Assembly (NCBI RefSeq): GCF_042685265.1
Contig: NZ_JBHUMX010000045.1
Length of the DNA: 64,000 bases
Reading direction: 5' to 3' (one strand)
Origin: Oceanobacillus_B kapialis
GTDB lineage: Bacteria; Bacillota; Bacilli; Bacillales; Amphibacillaceae
Program-made: the position numbers and the translations under genes
Notes under the pieces: model-generated
Database searches by the model: none
Told to the model about the DNA's origin: nothing
The model's input: only the letters and a program-made list of their open reading frames with translations
Part shown: positions 45,835 through 54,543 of the stretch, in pieces
How the letters are laid out: each line of letters begins with the position of its first letter
Position numbering within the stretch: the stretch's first letter is position 1

Positions 45835-45876
45835 AAAACAAACATCCTGCAGATATTCTGCAGGATGTTTGTTTTA
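45835..45876. terminator. Bidirectional terminator between rsfA and 6S RNA
   Basis: Perfect 18-base-pair stem (45835-45852 with 45858-45875) and a five-base loop; each arm is A-rich or T-rich at the outer end. It can stop rsfA transcription on the plus strand and 6S RNA on the minus strand. Confidence 0.93.
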
Positions 45877-45881
45877 TGTAC

Positions 45882-46079
45882 GAAATAATCCCGATCGTGC
45901 CGTCCGCTAACAAGTTTTGATCCCGCTCATGGCAGGTGGGTGCTCTGTTCTGCATATGTTATGCTTCCTCGCCACAAAGGGGAGGCCTGCACGCAATGCA
46001 GAAACGAAAACGAGCTCCCAAATAATCAGTTGTTCGGTCAAACACTTTATTCAGACGTACACATCAGGATTATTCATTC
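45882..46079 (-). ncRNA. ssrS: 6S RNA (SsrS, 6S-1/bsrA type)
   Basis: A structured RNA of about 195 nt on the minus strand, at the place next to aspS where B. subtilis 6S-1 lies. The ends pair: AATAATCC at the 5' end (46067-46074) with GGATTATT at the 3' end (45884-45891). Internal stretches such as TTTGGGAGCTCG and GCACCCACCTG fit 6S RNAs as I remember them. 6S RNA binds SigA-RNA polymerase in stationary phase. A terminator lies directly downstream. The exact 5' end is not certain. Confidence 0.9.
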
Positions 46080-46096
46080 AATTTAATTGTAAATTT

Positions 46097-46125
46097 ATAT
46101 TAACATACAGCACTTCACTTTTCAA
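46097..46125 (-). promoter_or_regulatory. Probable SigA promoter of 6S RNA
   Basis: TTGAAA (46120-46125) and TAATAT (46097-46102) with a 17-base spacer on the minus strand. The start would be near 46090, about 12 bases before the expected mature 5' end, as in the processed B. subtilis 6S-1. Confidence 0.7.
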
Positions 46126-46144
46126 TAGTGACAATTCTCCTGTT

Positions 46145-47929
46145 TTAAGCTTCCTCGGTAGTAGCAGCCTTTTCTGTTAATCCAATAGCAAGCTCATCAA
46201 GCTGTGTATGACTTACTCTACTTGGTGCTTCTGTTAGTAGATCTGCCGCAGATGCTGTTTTTGGAAACAGAATTGTGTCACGCAGGTTAGATCTCCCAGC
46301 CAACAGCATAATAATTCTATCCAATCCGAGCGCTACGCCACCATGCGGTGGTGCTCCATATTCCAAAGCTTCCATTAAAAAGCCAAACTGTTCATTTGCT
46401 TCTTCTTCAGTAAAGCCTAGCACCCGGAACATTTGCTGCTGCTGTTCTTTTTTATGAATACGCACAGAACCCCCGCCAAGCTCATAGCCGTTTAGCACAA
46501 GATCATAAGCGTTAGCACGGACACTTCCTGGATCTGTTTCAAGCTTAGAAGCATCTTCCTCCACAGGTGAAGTGAATGGGTGATGGGCAGCAAAATATCT
46601 TTCTAGCTCTTCATCATATTCTAATAAAGGCCAGTCTGTTACCCACAGGAAGTTAAATAGACTTTCATCAATAAGGTTGAGGTCTCTACCCAACTTCAGT
46701 CTTAAAGCGCCAAGACTGTCATAGACAATACTTGTTTTATCAGAGCCAAATAGCAGGAGGTCCCCATCTTCAACTGCTGCTGTTTCTTTAATCCCAGCTA
46801 TCTCTTCTTCAGATAAGAACTTGGCAATTGGCCCTTTTAATTCTTCTCCCTCAGCTTTCAGCCAAGCCATTCCTTTAGCACCATAAACTTTTACAAATTC
46901 AGTTAGTTTATCAATATCTTTTCTAGAATAGTTAGCTGCCTGCCCCTTAACGTTTAACAGACACACTTTACCGCCGGTTTCAATAGCACTTTGGAAGACT
47001 TTAAAGTCAGATTTAGCTAATACCTCTGTAACATGTATCAGCTCCATGCCAAAGCGGGTGTCCGGCTTGTCTGAACCATATCTAGCCATTGCCTCATCAT
47101 AAGGCATTCTTTGGATTGGGAGTGAAATATCTAGGTTCTTCACTTCCTTCATGACCTGCTTCATCATTTCTTCGGTCATTTCCATAATTTCATAACTTGT
47201 CAGGAAGGATGTTTCAATATCTATTTGTGTAAACTCTGGCTGACGGTCTGCTCTCAAGTCTTCATCACGGAAACAGCGAGCGATTTGATAATATTTTTCA
47301 AATCCACCCATCATAATTAATTGCTTAAACAACTGTGGAGATTGAGGCAAGGCATAAAATTCACCCGGATGCACCCTACTTGGAACAAGATAATCTCTAG
47401 CTCCTTCTGGTGTGCTCTTTGTTAAAATTGGTGTTTCCATTTCCAAAAAATCATTGCTATTTAGATAGTTGCGCACTGCCTGTGTCGTTTTATGACGCAG
47501 CTTAAATGTTTCTTGAAGTGCTCCTCTACGTAGATCCATATAACGATATTTCAATCGTAAATCTTCTGATACGTCTGTTTCATCTTGAATAACAAAAGGA
47601 GGAGTCTTTGCTTTATTAATAATCGTTAGTTCGTTTGCAAGCACTTCAATCGTACCAGTGGACATATTAGGATTTACTGTAGAAGCATCTCGTTTTACTA
47701 CCGATCCTTTAACTTCAACCACATATTCTGTTCTCACCGATTCCGCAATTTCGAGGGCTTCCTTTGAAATATCTGGATTAAAAACCACTTGGACAAGTCC
47801 TGACTTATCACGCAAGTCTATAAATATTAATCCACCAAGATCCCGGCGTTTTTGCACCCAGCCTTTTAATAATACGGATTGCTCAACATGAATGTCGCGC
47901 AATGTGCCTGCATAAATTCTCTCACTCAT
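46145..47929 (-). CDS. aspS: Aspartyl-tRNA synthetase
   Basis: 594 residues with the N-terminal OB-fold anticodon-binding domain, the bacterial GAD insertion domain and class II catalytic core (RYMDLRRG; FRDEDLRADRQPEFTQID; GLDRIIMLLAG). The start is the ATG at 47929, which has AGGAGG at 7 bases; an ATG two codons earlier is too close to it. It overlaps the end of hisS by 8 bases and shares its T-box leader. Whether it also charges tRNA-Asn cannot be decided here. Confidence 0.97.
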   Translation of the reverse strand: MSERIYAGTLRDIHVEQSVLLKGWVQKRRDLGGLIFIDLRDKSGLVQVVFNPDISKEALEIAESVRTEYVVEVKGSVVKRDASTVNPNMSTGTIEVLANELTIINKAKTPPFVIQDETDVSEDLRLKYRYMDLRRGALQETFKLRHKTTQAVRNYLNSNDFLEMETPILTKSTPEGARDYLVPSRVHPGEFYALPQSPQLFKQLIMMGGFEKYYQIARCFRDEDLRADRQPEFTQIDIETSFLTSYEIMEMTEEMMKQVMKEVKNLDISLPIQRMPYDEAMARYGSDKPDTRFGMELIHVTEVLAKSDFKVFQSAIETGGKVCLLNVKGQAANYSRKDIDKLTEFVKVYGAKGMAWLKAEGEELKGPIAKFLSEEEIAGIKETAAVEDGDLLLFGSDKTSIVYDSLGALRLKLGRDLNLIDESLFNFLWVTDWPLLEYDEELERYFAAHHPFTSPVEEDASKLETDPGSVRANAYDLVLNGYELGGGSVRIHKKEQQQQMFRVLGFTEEEANEQFGFLMEALEYGAPPHGGVALGLDRIIMLLAGRSNLRDTILFPKTASAADLLTEAPSRVSHTQLDELAIGLTEKAATTEEA

Positions 47930-49211
47930 CTTCATTTCCTCCTAGCAATGTCTCTTTCATGTATGAAACAATGTCGCTTAAGTTAACTTCCTTTTGGTCA
48001 CCTGTTTCAAGGTTCTTAACATTTACTACCTGTTTATCTAATTCTTCTTCACCAAGTACAAGTACATAGCTACTATTATAGCGATCAGCTGATTTAAATT
48101 GTGCCTTCATCTTACGTCCCAAGTAATCTTTGTCCGCTTGCAGACCAGAAACACGCAAGTCGTGTAATATTCTTACCGATTCTTGTTCCGCTTTCTCACC
48201 CATTGCAACAATGTAGCAATCTAAGCTATCTTCCAAAGCAACCTGTTTATTTTCTGCTTCTAACGCCATTAATAGTCGCTCAAATCCCATACCGAAACCA
48301 ATGCCCGGTGTATTAGGGCCACCTAAATCTTCAACTAGTCCATTGTATCTTCCGCCACCAGCTAAAGTGGTAATAGCACCAAATCCTTCAGCTTCACTCA
48401 TGATTTCAAATGCAGTATGGTTATAGTAATCAAGACCACGAACTAGGTTTTTGTCTACTTCATAGTCAATTCCCATTAACGTTAAGTAGCTTTTCACCTG
48501 CTCAAAATATTCCCTTGACTCATCATTTAAGTAATCCAATATAGAAGGGGCATTTTTCATGGCAGGGTGGTCTCTGTCCTTTTTACAGTCAAGTATTCGA
48601 AGTGGGTTTTGATTTAACCTCACTTGACAATCACTACATAGCTCCTCTTTCACAGGCGTAAAATGTTCCACGAGTGCTCTGCGGTGGTTATCTCTACTTT
48701 CGCCATCACCAAGGGAATTAATAACCAGCTTTAAGGAAGTCAATCCTAATTCTTTGTAACAAGCCATTGCTAGATCAATAACCTCAGCATCAACAGCAGG
48801 ATCAGCACTTCCAAGAACTTCAACTCCAAACTGGTTCAGTTGACGCATTCTCCCCTTTTGCGGTCGCTCATAACGAAACATTGGAGCAAAATAATAAAGC
48901 TTTGTTGGTTGACTAGGATTTCCAAACAGCTTGTTTTCCACATAAGCACGCGTTACAGAAGCAGTTCCCTCCGGCCTTAACGTTAGACTTCTTCCGCCTC
49001 TGTCTTCAAAGGTATACATTTCCTTTTGCACGATATCAGTCGAGTCCCCAACACCACGTTGAAATAACTCGGTATGCTCAAAGACAGGTGTTCGAATTTC
49101 CTCAAAGTGGTAACGACGACAAAGCTCTTTAATTATGTTCTCTGCATACTGCCATTTTCTTGTATCTTCTGGCAGGAGATCTACAGTCCCCCTGGGCGCT
49201 TTCATATTCAT
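47922..49211 (-). CDS. hisS: Histidyl-tRNA synthetase
   Basis: 429 residues from the ATG at 49211 (AGGAGG 7 bases upstream). Class II motifs are present: RTPVFEHTELFQRGVG, motif 2 near the FRYERPQKGRMRQLNQFGVE segment, the His-binding GLDYYNHTAFE and GGGRYNGL. The C-terminal anticodon-binding domain is complete. It heads the hisS-aspS operon under T-box control, a common arrangement in Bacillus. Confidence 0.97.
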   Translation of the reverse strand: MNMKAPRGTVDLLPEDTRKWQYAENIIKELCRRYHFEEIRTPVFEHTELFQRGVGDSTDIVQKEMYTFEDRGGRSLTLRPEGTASVTRAYVENKLFGNPSQPTKLYYFAPMFRYERPQKGRMRQLNQFGVEVLGSADPAVDAEVIDLAMACYKELGLTSLKLVINSLGDGESRDNHRRALVEHFTPVKEELCSDCQVRLNQNPLRILDCKKDRDHPAMKNAPSILDYLNDESREYFEQVKSYLTLMGIDYEVDKNLVRGLDYYNHTAFEIMSEAEGFGAITTLAGGGRYNGLVEDLGGPNTPGIGFGMGFERLLMALEAENKQVALEDSLDCYIVAMGEKAEQESVRILHDLRVSGLQADKDYLGRKMKAQFKSADRYNSSYVLVLGEEELDKQVVNVKNLETGDQKEVNLSDIVSYMKETLLGGNEDE

Positions 49212-49283
49212 GATCCATCCTCCTATATAAATTCTTTTCATTTGTACTAACACTTATGCCATCTCACGTCTTTTTGAGTATAC

Positions 49284-49544
49284 AAAAAACTCCCGTCCCT
49301 TATAAATAAGGGACGGGAGTTTACCCGCGTTGCCACCCTAGTTGATGCACGTTGTGCACCCTCTCTTCACAGTTAACGCCTGCAAAACGTTTATACTTAC
49401 ATATCAGCATAAAGCCTCAGGAGTGTCTTTCATTAAGCCATCAAATGAAAATGCTCTCAGCCCATGGCATTTCCTCTCTTTTTCATGTGGGACTCAACTA
49501 CTTTTTCCGTCATCGGTTTCTTTTTATTCGTGTATTATGGAATG
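49284..49544 (-). ncRNA. T-box leader of hisS-aspS (histidine)
   Basis: The T-box AGGGTGGCAACGCGG lies near 49323-49338 on the minus strand and is followed by a strong terminator hairpin (14-base arms ACTCCCGTCCCTTA / TAAGGGACGGGAGT, 49289-49320, then T6). A probable specifier codon CAC (His) is at 49423-49425 in the context GACACTCCTGAGG. Uncharged tRNA-His would allow read-through into hisS and aspS. Boundaries are approximate. Confidence 0.92.
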
Positions 49545-49550
49545 ATTATT

Positions 49551-49579
49551 ATATTAATTGTTGCAAGAAGGAATGTCAA
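49551..49579 (-). promoter_or_regulatory. Probable SigA promoter of the hisS leader
   Basis: TTGACA (49574-49579) and TAATAT (49551-49556) with a 17-base spacer on the minus strand. The -35 box overlaps the stop codon of the yrzK-like gene. Confidence 0.8.
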
Positions 49580-49749
49580 GCACGATTTAATTTTTTCTTT
49601 AACTTCTTTACTTCTCCTAAAGAGATACCAAACTCCTGAGCTAATTCCATATGATTGGCATGTCCCTCCATCTCCATAAAATGATGTAAATTTACCCCAA
49701 ATAATTCTTTATTATGATTGGTAACCCACTGTTTGTCATTCGCTCGCAT
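49576..49749 (-). CDS. YrzK-like small HTH-like protein
   Basis: 57 residues from an ATG with GGGGG upstream: it begins MRANDKQWVTNHNKELFG and ends in LAQEFGISLGEVKKLKKKL, which looks like a helix-turn-helix followed by a basic tail. A short protein of this kind lies upstream of hisS in B. subtilis (YrzK, as I recall), hence the name. The stop TGA is part of the -35 box of the hisS promoter. Function unknown; the HTH-like end suggests nucleic-acid binding. Confidence 0.72.
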   Translation of the reverse strand: MRANDKQWVTNHNKELFGVNLHHFMEMEGHANHMELAQEFGISLGEVKKLKKKLNRA

Positions 49750-49861
49750 AATTCTACCCCCAAGGTTGGATACTAGATTTTAAACTTAGGATTAGCTTTG
49801 CCTATTTGACTGGTTTTTATTATACTTTCTCTAAGAGTACATAATTTTAGGGGGAACTATA

Positions 49862-50905
49862 TTGCACATTAAGAGAAAAGGGTTATTTTTTCTCAGTTTA
49901 ATAGTAGTTTTGTTTTTAATACCTTCTACTATCAGCGCTGATGAAGTTGAACTTACAGGAGATAATATTAATATCCGAAGCGGTCCTGGTACGGATTATA
50001 ATGTAATTGGCAGCGGCAATACAGGGGATACATTTGAACTTCTTGAGGAGCAAGGCGAATGGGTTAAGATCGCAATTCAAGAAGAAGAAGGATGGGTTAC
50101 AAGCTCTTTTACCGAAATAATCGAGGACGAAGCTGTCCAAGCTAATTGGACTTCAGGTGATCGTATAACGGTCCCTTTAGAAAATACACATCTTCGTTCC
50201 TCCGCTTCTACAGAAGGGGAAATTATCGGCTTTGCTGACAAAGGAGATACGTTTGATGTATTAAGTGAACAGGGCGATTGGCTGGAGGTTTCCAACGAAG
50301 CTTTAACTGGTTTTGTTTCAAAGCGCATTGTTAACATGGAGCCTACCTCCTCATCATCTATCTTTAAAGATAAGACTATTGTTATTGATGCAGGCCACGG
50401 CGGTCGGGATGTCGGAGCAATTGGAGCTACTGACGTATTGGAAAAAGATGTAGCGTTTTTAACCGCACAGGAACTAGCAAACGAACTTACAATGCTTGGG
50501 GCAGAAGTGTTGCAGACACGCCCTCAGGATGAGTATATTTCACTTGGAAGTAGAGTTACGTTTGCCAACACAATGGATACCGATGCCTTTATTAGCATTC
50601 ACTATAATAGTATCCCCGAACACCCGGATGTTACTGGGATTGGAACTTATTATTATAAAGGACAAAATGAAGTACTTGCCTCCTATATTCAAAATGGGAT
50701 AGTTAAAGAAACAGAGACAACAGACAGAGGGATCACCCATGGAAACTTTCTTGTCTTGAGACAAAGCTTACAGCCCTCTGCCCTCTTAGAACTAGGCTTT
50801 CTATCCAATCCAGAGAAAGAGTCGTTACTTGGTACAGTTGCCTATCAAAAACAACTTGTGACAGGGATAGTGAATGGTTTAGGAAAGTATTTTGCAAATC
50901 AGTAA
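49862..50905 (+). CDS. N-acetylmuramoyl-L-alanine amidase with two SH3b domains (YrvJ-like)
   Basis: 347 residues. A signal peptide (to about residue 26) is followed by two bacterial SH3 domains (about 30-85 and 100-160), then an Amidase_3 zinc domain: IDAGHGGRDVGAIG near 175 carries the first His, ISIHYNS the second, and LLELGFLSNPEE-type EL the Glu. It cleaves the bond between MurNAc and the peptide. Start is TTG with AGGGGG upstream. In B. subtilis a longer amidase (YrvJ) occupies this place. Confidence 0.9.
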   Translation: MHIKRKGLFFLSLIVVLFLIPSTISADEVELTGDNINIRSGPGTDYNVIGSGNTGDTFELLEEQGEWVKIAIQEEEGWVTSSFTEIIEDEAVQANWTSGDRITVPLENTHLRSSASTEGEIIGFADKGDTFDVLSEQGDWLEVSNEALTGFVSKRIVNMEPTSSSSIFKDKTIVIDAGHGGRDVGAIGATDVLEKDVAFLTAQELANELTMLGAEVLQTRPQDEYISLGSRVTFANTMDTDAFISIHYNSIPEHPDVTGIGTYYYKGQNEVLASYIQNGIVKETETTDRGITHGNFLVLRQSLQPSALLELGFLSNPEKESLLGTVAYQKQLVTGIVNGLGKYFANQ

Positions 50906-50920
50906 TTCGGATCATAATCA

Positions 50921-50955
50921 AAAAAGGTTTAGCCTTTATTAGGCTAAACCTTTTT
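50921..50955. terminator. Bidirectional terminator between the amidase gene and dtd
   Basis: AAAGGTTTAGCCT / AGGCTAAACCTTT hairpin with a short loop, flanked by A and T runs, between convergent genes. Confidence 0.92.
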
Positions 50956-50965
50956 ATGTTATTCC

Positions 50966-51409
50966 TTATTCTTTGCTATCAATGATTAATGTTACGGGAC
51001 CGTTATTTGTTAATTTAATGTCCATCATTTCACCAAATCTGCCTGTTTCCACCTGAATATTTTCTTCTCTAATAAGCTCATTAAATTGATTATAGAGTTG
51101 CAGCGCAGATTCAGGTCTAGCAGCCTGCATGAAATTTGGCCTTCTTCCCTTTCTTGTATCTCCATATAGGGTAAATTGTGAAATAGAAAGGATACTTCCA
51201 CTTACATCCTTTAAGGACAAATTCATTTTTTCATTTTCGTCTTCAAAAATTCTAAGATTTGTAATTTTATTAGCAAGGTATTTAGCATCTTCTATTGTAT
51301 CCTCGTGTGTGACTCCTAATAAAACCACAAGCCCACTTTCAATCCTACCAACAACTTCATCGTCCACTGACACACTTGCATCGTTTGCACGTTGAATGAC
51401 TGCTTTCAT
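50966..51409 (-). CDS. dtd: D-aminoacyl-tRNA deacylase
   Basis: 147 residues, standard length. It removes D-amino acids from tRNA. Visible motifs are the SQFTLYGDTRKGRRP segment (catalytic SQxT) and the NGPVT loop that carries the Gly-cisPro gate. It follows relA on the same strand with a 113-bp gap, as in B. subtilis. Confidence 0.96.
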   Translation of the reverse strand: MKAVIQRANDASVSVDDEVVGRIESGLVVLLGVTHEDTIEDAKYLANKITNLRIFEDENEKMNLSLKDVSGSILSISQFTLYGDTRKGRRPNFMQAARPESALQLYNQFNELIREENIQVETGRFGEMMDIKLTNNGPVTLIIDSKE

Positions 51410-51522
51410 GATAGATCCCCCTGTTGCTTTTATCTTAAATTAAGAAGTATGATTAATTGTATCTGATTATTTTTTCTTAAAACTAATCGGCTAACAACTT
51501 ATTGCTCTTCGTTTTGCCTATA

Positions 51523-53727
51523 TTATTGTAAGGTTCTTGTAACGGTGTAGACATCCTTTATCTGTTTGATTCGCTCAACGATTTTACGTAAGTGTCCTGT
51601 ATTATGAATTAAAATGGTTATTTGAATAAACGCCATCTTGTTTCTATCGGATCTACCATTTACATACGTTATGTTGGTTTTCGTTTCGTTAACTGCCTGT
51701 AACACTTCATTTACGAGTCCACGACGATCATAGCCGGAGATTTCCAGCTCTACATGGTATTGTTTTTGGGCAGAAGGATGCTTTTCCCATTCCACATGTA
51801 AATAGCGCTGTTTTGCTTCCTCGGTCTGGACATTTGGACAATCTGCTCGATGCACAGAAACGCCCCTACCCTTCGTTATATAACCCATAATGTCATCACC
51901 AGGTACAGGGTTACAACACTTAGACAATCGAACTAATAAATTATCGACACCTTCTACACGAACCCCAGAATCCCGTTTATGTGGTTTCTTGTCTTTTATA
52001 TCCGTTGTTTTGACTTCCTCAATTGTTTGCGCTAAGTCTTGCTCTTTTTGTTGAGACTGTCTTATTTTATCGGTAAGTCTTGTAGCAATTAGCGCTGCAG
52101 TTATCCCTTGATACCCAACAGCAGCATACATATCATCTTCATTCATAAAATTAAACTTCTCGTATACCCTCTGCAAGTTCTCCTGGGTGAGAACTTCTTT
52201 TGGCTCCAATGATAACGCCTGAATTTCTTTATCAACCGCTTCTTTTCCTTTAGCAATATTTTCATCACGTCGTTGCTTTTTAAAGAATTGCTTGATTTTA
52301 CTTTTAGCCTGGGAGGTTTGGGTAATTTTCAGCCAATCCTGTGATGGACCATACGAATGCTTGGAAGTCATTACTTCAATTATGTCGCCATTTTTCAGAT
52401 TATAATCTAATGGTTCCATCTTCCCGTTAATCTTTGCTCCGATTGTTTTATTGCCTATTTCGGTATGAATTTTGTAGGCAAAATCGAGAGGAACAGAGCC
52501 TGATGGCAGTTCGATAACGTCACCTTTAGGAGTAAACACATAAACCATATCAGAGAAAAGGTCAACTTTTAAAGTTTCCATAAATTCTTCCGCATCGTGG
52601 GTTTCATTCTGCCAGTCAAGAATTTCTCTAAACCAGGTTAACTTTTCTTCAAACGACTTTTTGCCATTATGAACCTGTTTTCCTTCTTTATAAGCCCAAT
52701 GTGCAGCTATTCCATATTCTGCGATTTCATGCATCTCTTTTGTACGGATCTGTACCTCAAGCGGGTCTCCCTTTGGACCAATTACCGTTGTGTGGAGGGA
52801 CTGGTACAGATTTGGCTTTGGCATGGCAATATAATCTTTAAATCGCCCCGGCATTGGCTTCCAGCATGTATGGATAATTCCAAGCACAGCATAACAGTCT
52901 TTAATACTATCCACCAGAATCCGGACGGCAAGCAAATCATAAATTTCGTTAAACTGCTTGTTCTGTTTTACCATTTTATGATAGATACTATATAGATGCT
53001 TTGGTCTTCCTGACATTTCAGCATGTATATTGACTTCTACCAATTGTTTAGAGACGTCATCTATTACTTGGTCAATATAGGATTCACGTTGGTCCCTTTT
53101 TTGCTTCATTAGTTGGACAATTCGATAATATTGCTGTGGATTTAAATAACGTAGAGCTGTGTCTTCCAGCTCCCATTTTATCGTGGAAATACCAAGCCTA
53201 TGGGCTAATGGTGCAAAAATTTCTAAGGTTTCATTCGAAATGCGGCGTTGTTTCTCAGGAGGCAAGTGTTTAAGTGTTCTCATATTATGAAGACGATCAG
53301 CAAGCTTGATAAGAATGACACGAATATCTTTTGCCATTGCAACAAACATTTTTCGATGGTTTTCTGCTTGTATAGCTTCTTTGGACTTATACTTTATTTT
53401 CCCAAGCTTCGTAACACCGTCAACTAGCATGGCTACTTCCCTATTAAAGGCAGTCTCCAGTTCTTCCACCGTGATTTCCGTGTCTTCTACAACATCATGT
53501 AGAAATCCTCCAGCAATGGTTTCGGCATCCATTTCTAAATCTGCAAGAATTCCTGCTACTTGTACCGGATGGATAATATAAGGTTCTCCTGACCTACGAA
53601 ACTGATCTGCATGTGCGTTCTCGGCAAACTTGTATGCATGCCGAATAAAAGTAGCATCTTCTTCTGTAAGATACTCCCGTACTTTTTTTATAATGTCTTC
53701 TATTGATACTATATTATCTTTAGCCAT
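51523..53727 (-). CDS. relA: RelA/SpoT-type bifunctional (p)ppGpp synthetase/hydrolase
   Basis: 734 residues. The HD hydrolase domain (near 45-150: HPVQVAGIL, FLHDVVEDT, LADRLHNMRTL) is intact, so the protein can probably both make and degrade (p)ppGpp. The synthetase domain, TGS domain (VFTPKGDVIELP), a conserved-Cys/zinc-finger region (LSKCCNPVPGDDIMGY) and C-terminal ACT domain follow. It is the main stringent-response enzyme. AAGGTG precedes the ATG. A 300-bp gap separates it from apt upstream. Confidence 0.96.
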   Translation of the reverse strand: MAKDNIVSIEDIIKKVREYLTEEDATFIRHAYKFAENAHADQFRRSGEPYIIHPVQVAGILADLEMDAETIAGGFLHDVVEDTEITVEELETAFNREVAMLVDGVTKLGKIKYKSKEAIQAENHRKMFVAMAKDIRVILIKLADRLHNMRTLKHLPPEKQRRISNETLEIFAPLAHRLGISTIKWELEDTALRYLNPQQYYRIVQLMKQKRDQRESYIDQVIDDVSKQLVEVNIHAEMSGRPKHLYSIYHKMVKQNKQFNEIYDLLAVRILVDSIKDCYAVLGIIHTCWKPMPGRFKDYIAMPKPNLYQSLHTTVIGPKGDPLEVQIRTKEMHEIAEYGIAAHWAYKEGKQVHNGKKSFEEKLTWFREILDWQNETHDAEEFMETLKVDLFSDMVYVFTPKGDVIELPSGSVPLDFAYKIHTEIGNKTIGAKINGKMEPLDYNLKNGDIIEVMTSKHSYGPSQDWLKITQTSQAKSKIKQFFKKQRRDENIAKGKEAVDKEIQALSLEPKEVLTQENLQRVYEKFNFMNEDDMYAAVGYQGITAALIATRLTDKIRQSQQKEQDLAQTIEEVKTTDIKDKKPHKRDSGVRVEGVDNLLVRLSKCCNPVPGDDIMGYITKGRGVSVHRADCPNVQTEEAKQRYLHVEWEKHPSAQKQYHVELEISGYDRRGLVNEVLQAVNETKTNITYVNGRSDRNKMAFIQITILIHNTGHLRKIVERIKQIKDVYTVTRTLQ

Positions 53728-53948
53728 GTAATCACCTTGTTTGGTAAAGTTCGTTTAATTCCGATCTTTTTTGACCGGCATGCATGTAGCTTCATTTTGT
53801 CAATTTTAGTCGAAAATTTCTACTGAAATCCTCTTAAATCTTGTTGGGCAAACTGTATAATGCATATTATATGCTTTTCCTACACGTATGTACAATGAAA
53901 AAAATTATTGACGTATTTTTCTAACATTACAATTGTAACATTTAGAAG

Positions 53949-53986
53949 AACAGGCCTGCTGGATATTATCCCAACAGACCTGTTCT
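53949..53986 (-). terminator. Hairpin after apt
   Basis: Imperfect 15-base arms (GAACAGG.CTG.TGG / CCAGCAGGCCTGTTC) in the 300-bp gap between relA and apt. It is probably a terminator of apt, but no T run follows on the minus strand. The rest of the gap (53728-53948) shows nothing clear. Confidence 0.5.
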
Positions 53987-54030
53987 TTGATCCCATGTAG
54001 GTAAATATTTGAGTACTTTTCGTTTACAAA

Positions 54031-54543
54031 TTAATAGCTCATTAAGGAAAGTACATCGTAACCATCCAGCTTTTGCATACCGTCTAGATAGCTAAGCTCA
54101 ATGATAAACGCACATCCTACGACAATCCCGCCTAATTCTTCAACTAACTTAATCGTGGCCTCTATAGTACCACCTGTTGCAAGAAGGTCATCCGTAATCA
54201 AGACACGCTGGCCAGGCTTGATAGCATCTTTATGAATCGTTAGTACATTGCTTCCGTATTCAAGGCCGTAATTTACCTTAATGACTTCTCGGGGCAGTTT
54301 TCCTTCTTTACGAACAGGAGCAAATCCTACTTCTAAAGCATAAGAGACAGGACAGCCAATTATGAAACCACGTGCTTCTGGCCCTACTACGATATCAATT
54401 TCCTTCTCTTTTGCAAATGAAACTATTTCGTCTACAGCTGATTTAAATGCTTTGCCATTATCCATTAAAGGGGTAATGTCTTTAAAGCGAATACCCTCTT
54501 TTGGCCAATCTTCTACTATTTTTACATATTGTTTATAATCCAT
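54031..54543 (-). CDS. apt: Adenine phosphoribosyltransferase
   Basis: 170 residues, standard length. It converts adenine and PRPP to AMP. The PRPP-binding loop is VLITDDLLATGGTI (near residue 115-128), and the substrate loop VVGPEARGF lies near 52-60. The start overlaps the end of recJ by 11 bases, so the two are translationally coupled. Confidence 0.97.
   Translation of the reverse strand: MDYKQYVKIVEDWPKEGIRFKDITPLMDNGKAFKSAVDEIVSFAKEKEIDIVVGPEARGFIIGCPVSYALEVGFAPVRKEGKLPREVIKVNYGLEYGSNVLTIHKDAIKPGQRVLITDDLLATGGTIEATIKLVEELGGIVVGCAFIIELSYLDGMQKLDGYDVLSLMSY

Noticed and set aside
45917..46180. 87-codon plus-strand frame
   Set aside because: It is antisense to 6S RNA and the aspS end; the RNA explains the conserved sequence.
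49342..49679. Three plus-strand frames of 67 to 95 codons
   Set aside because: They are antisense to the hisS T-box leader and the yrzK-like gene.
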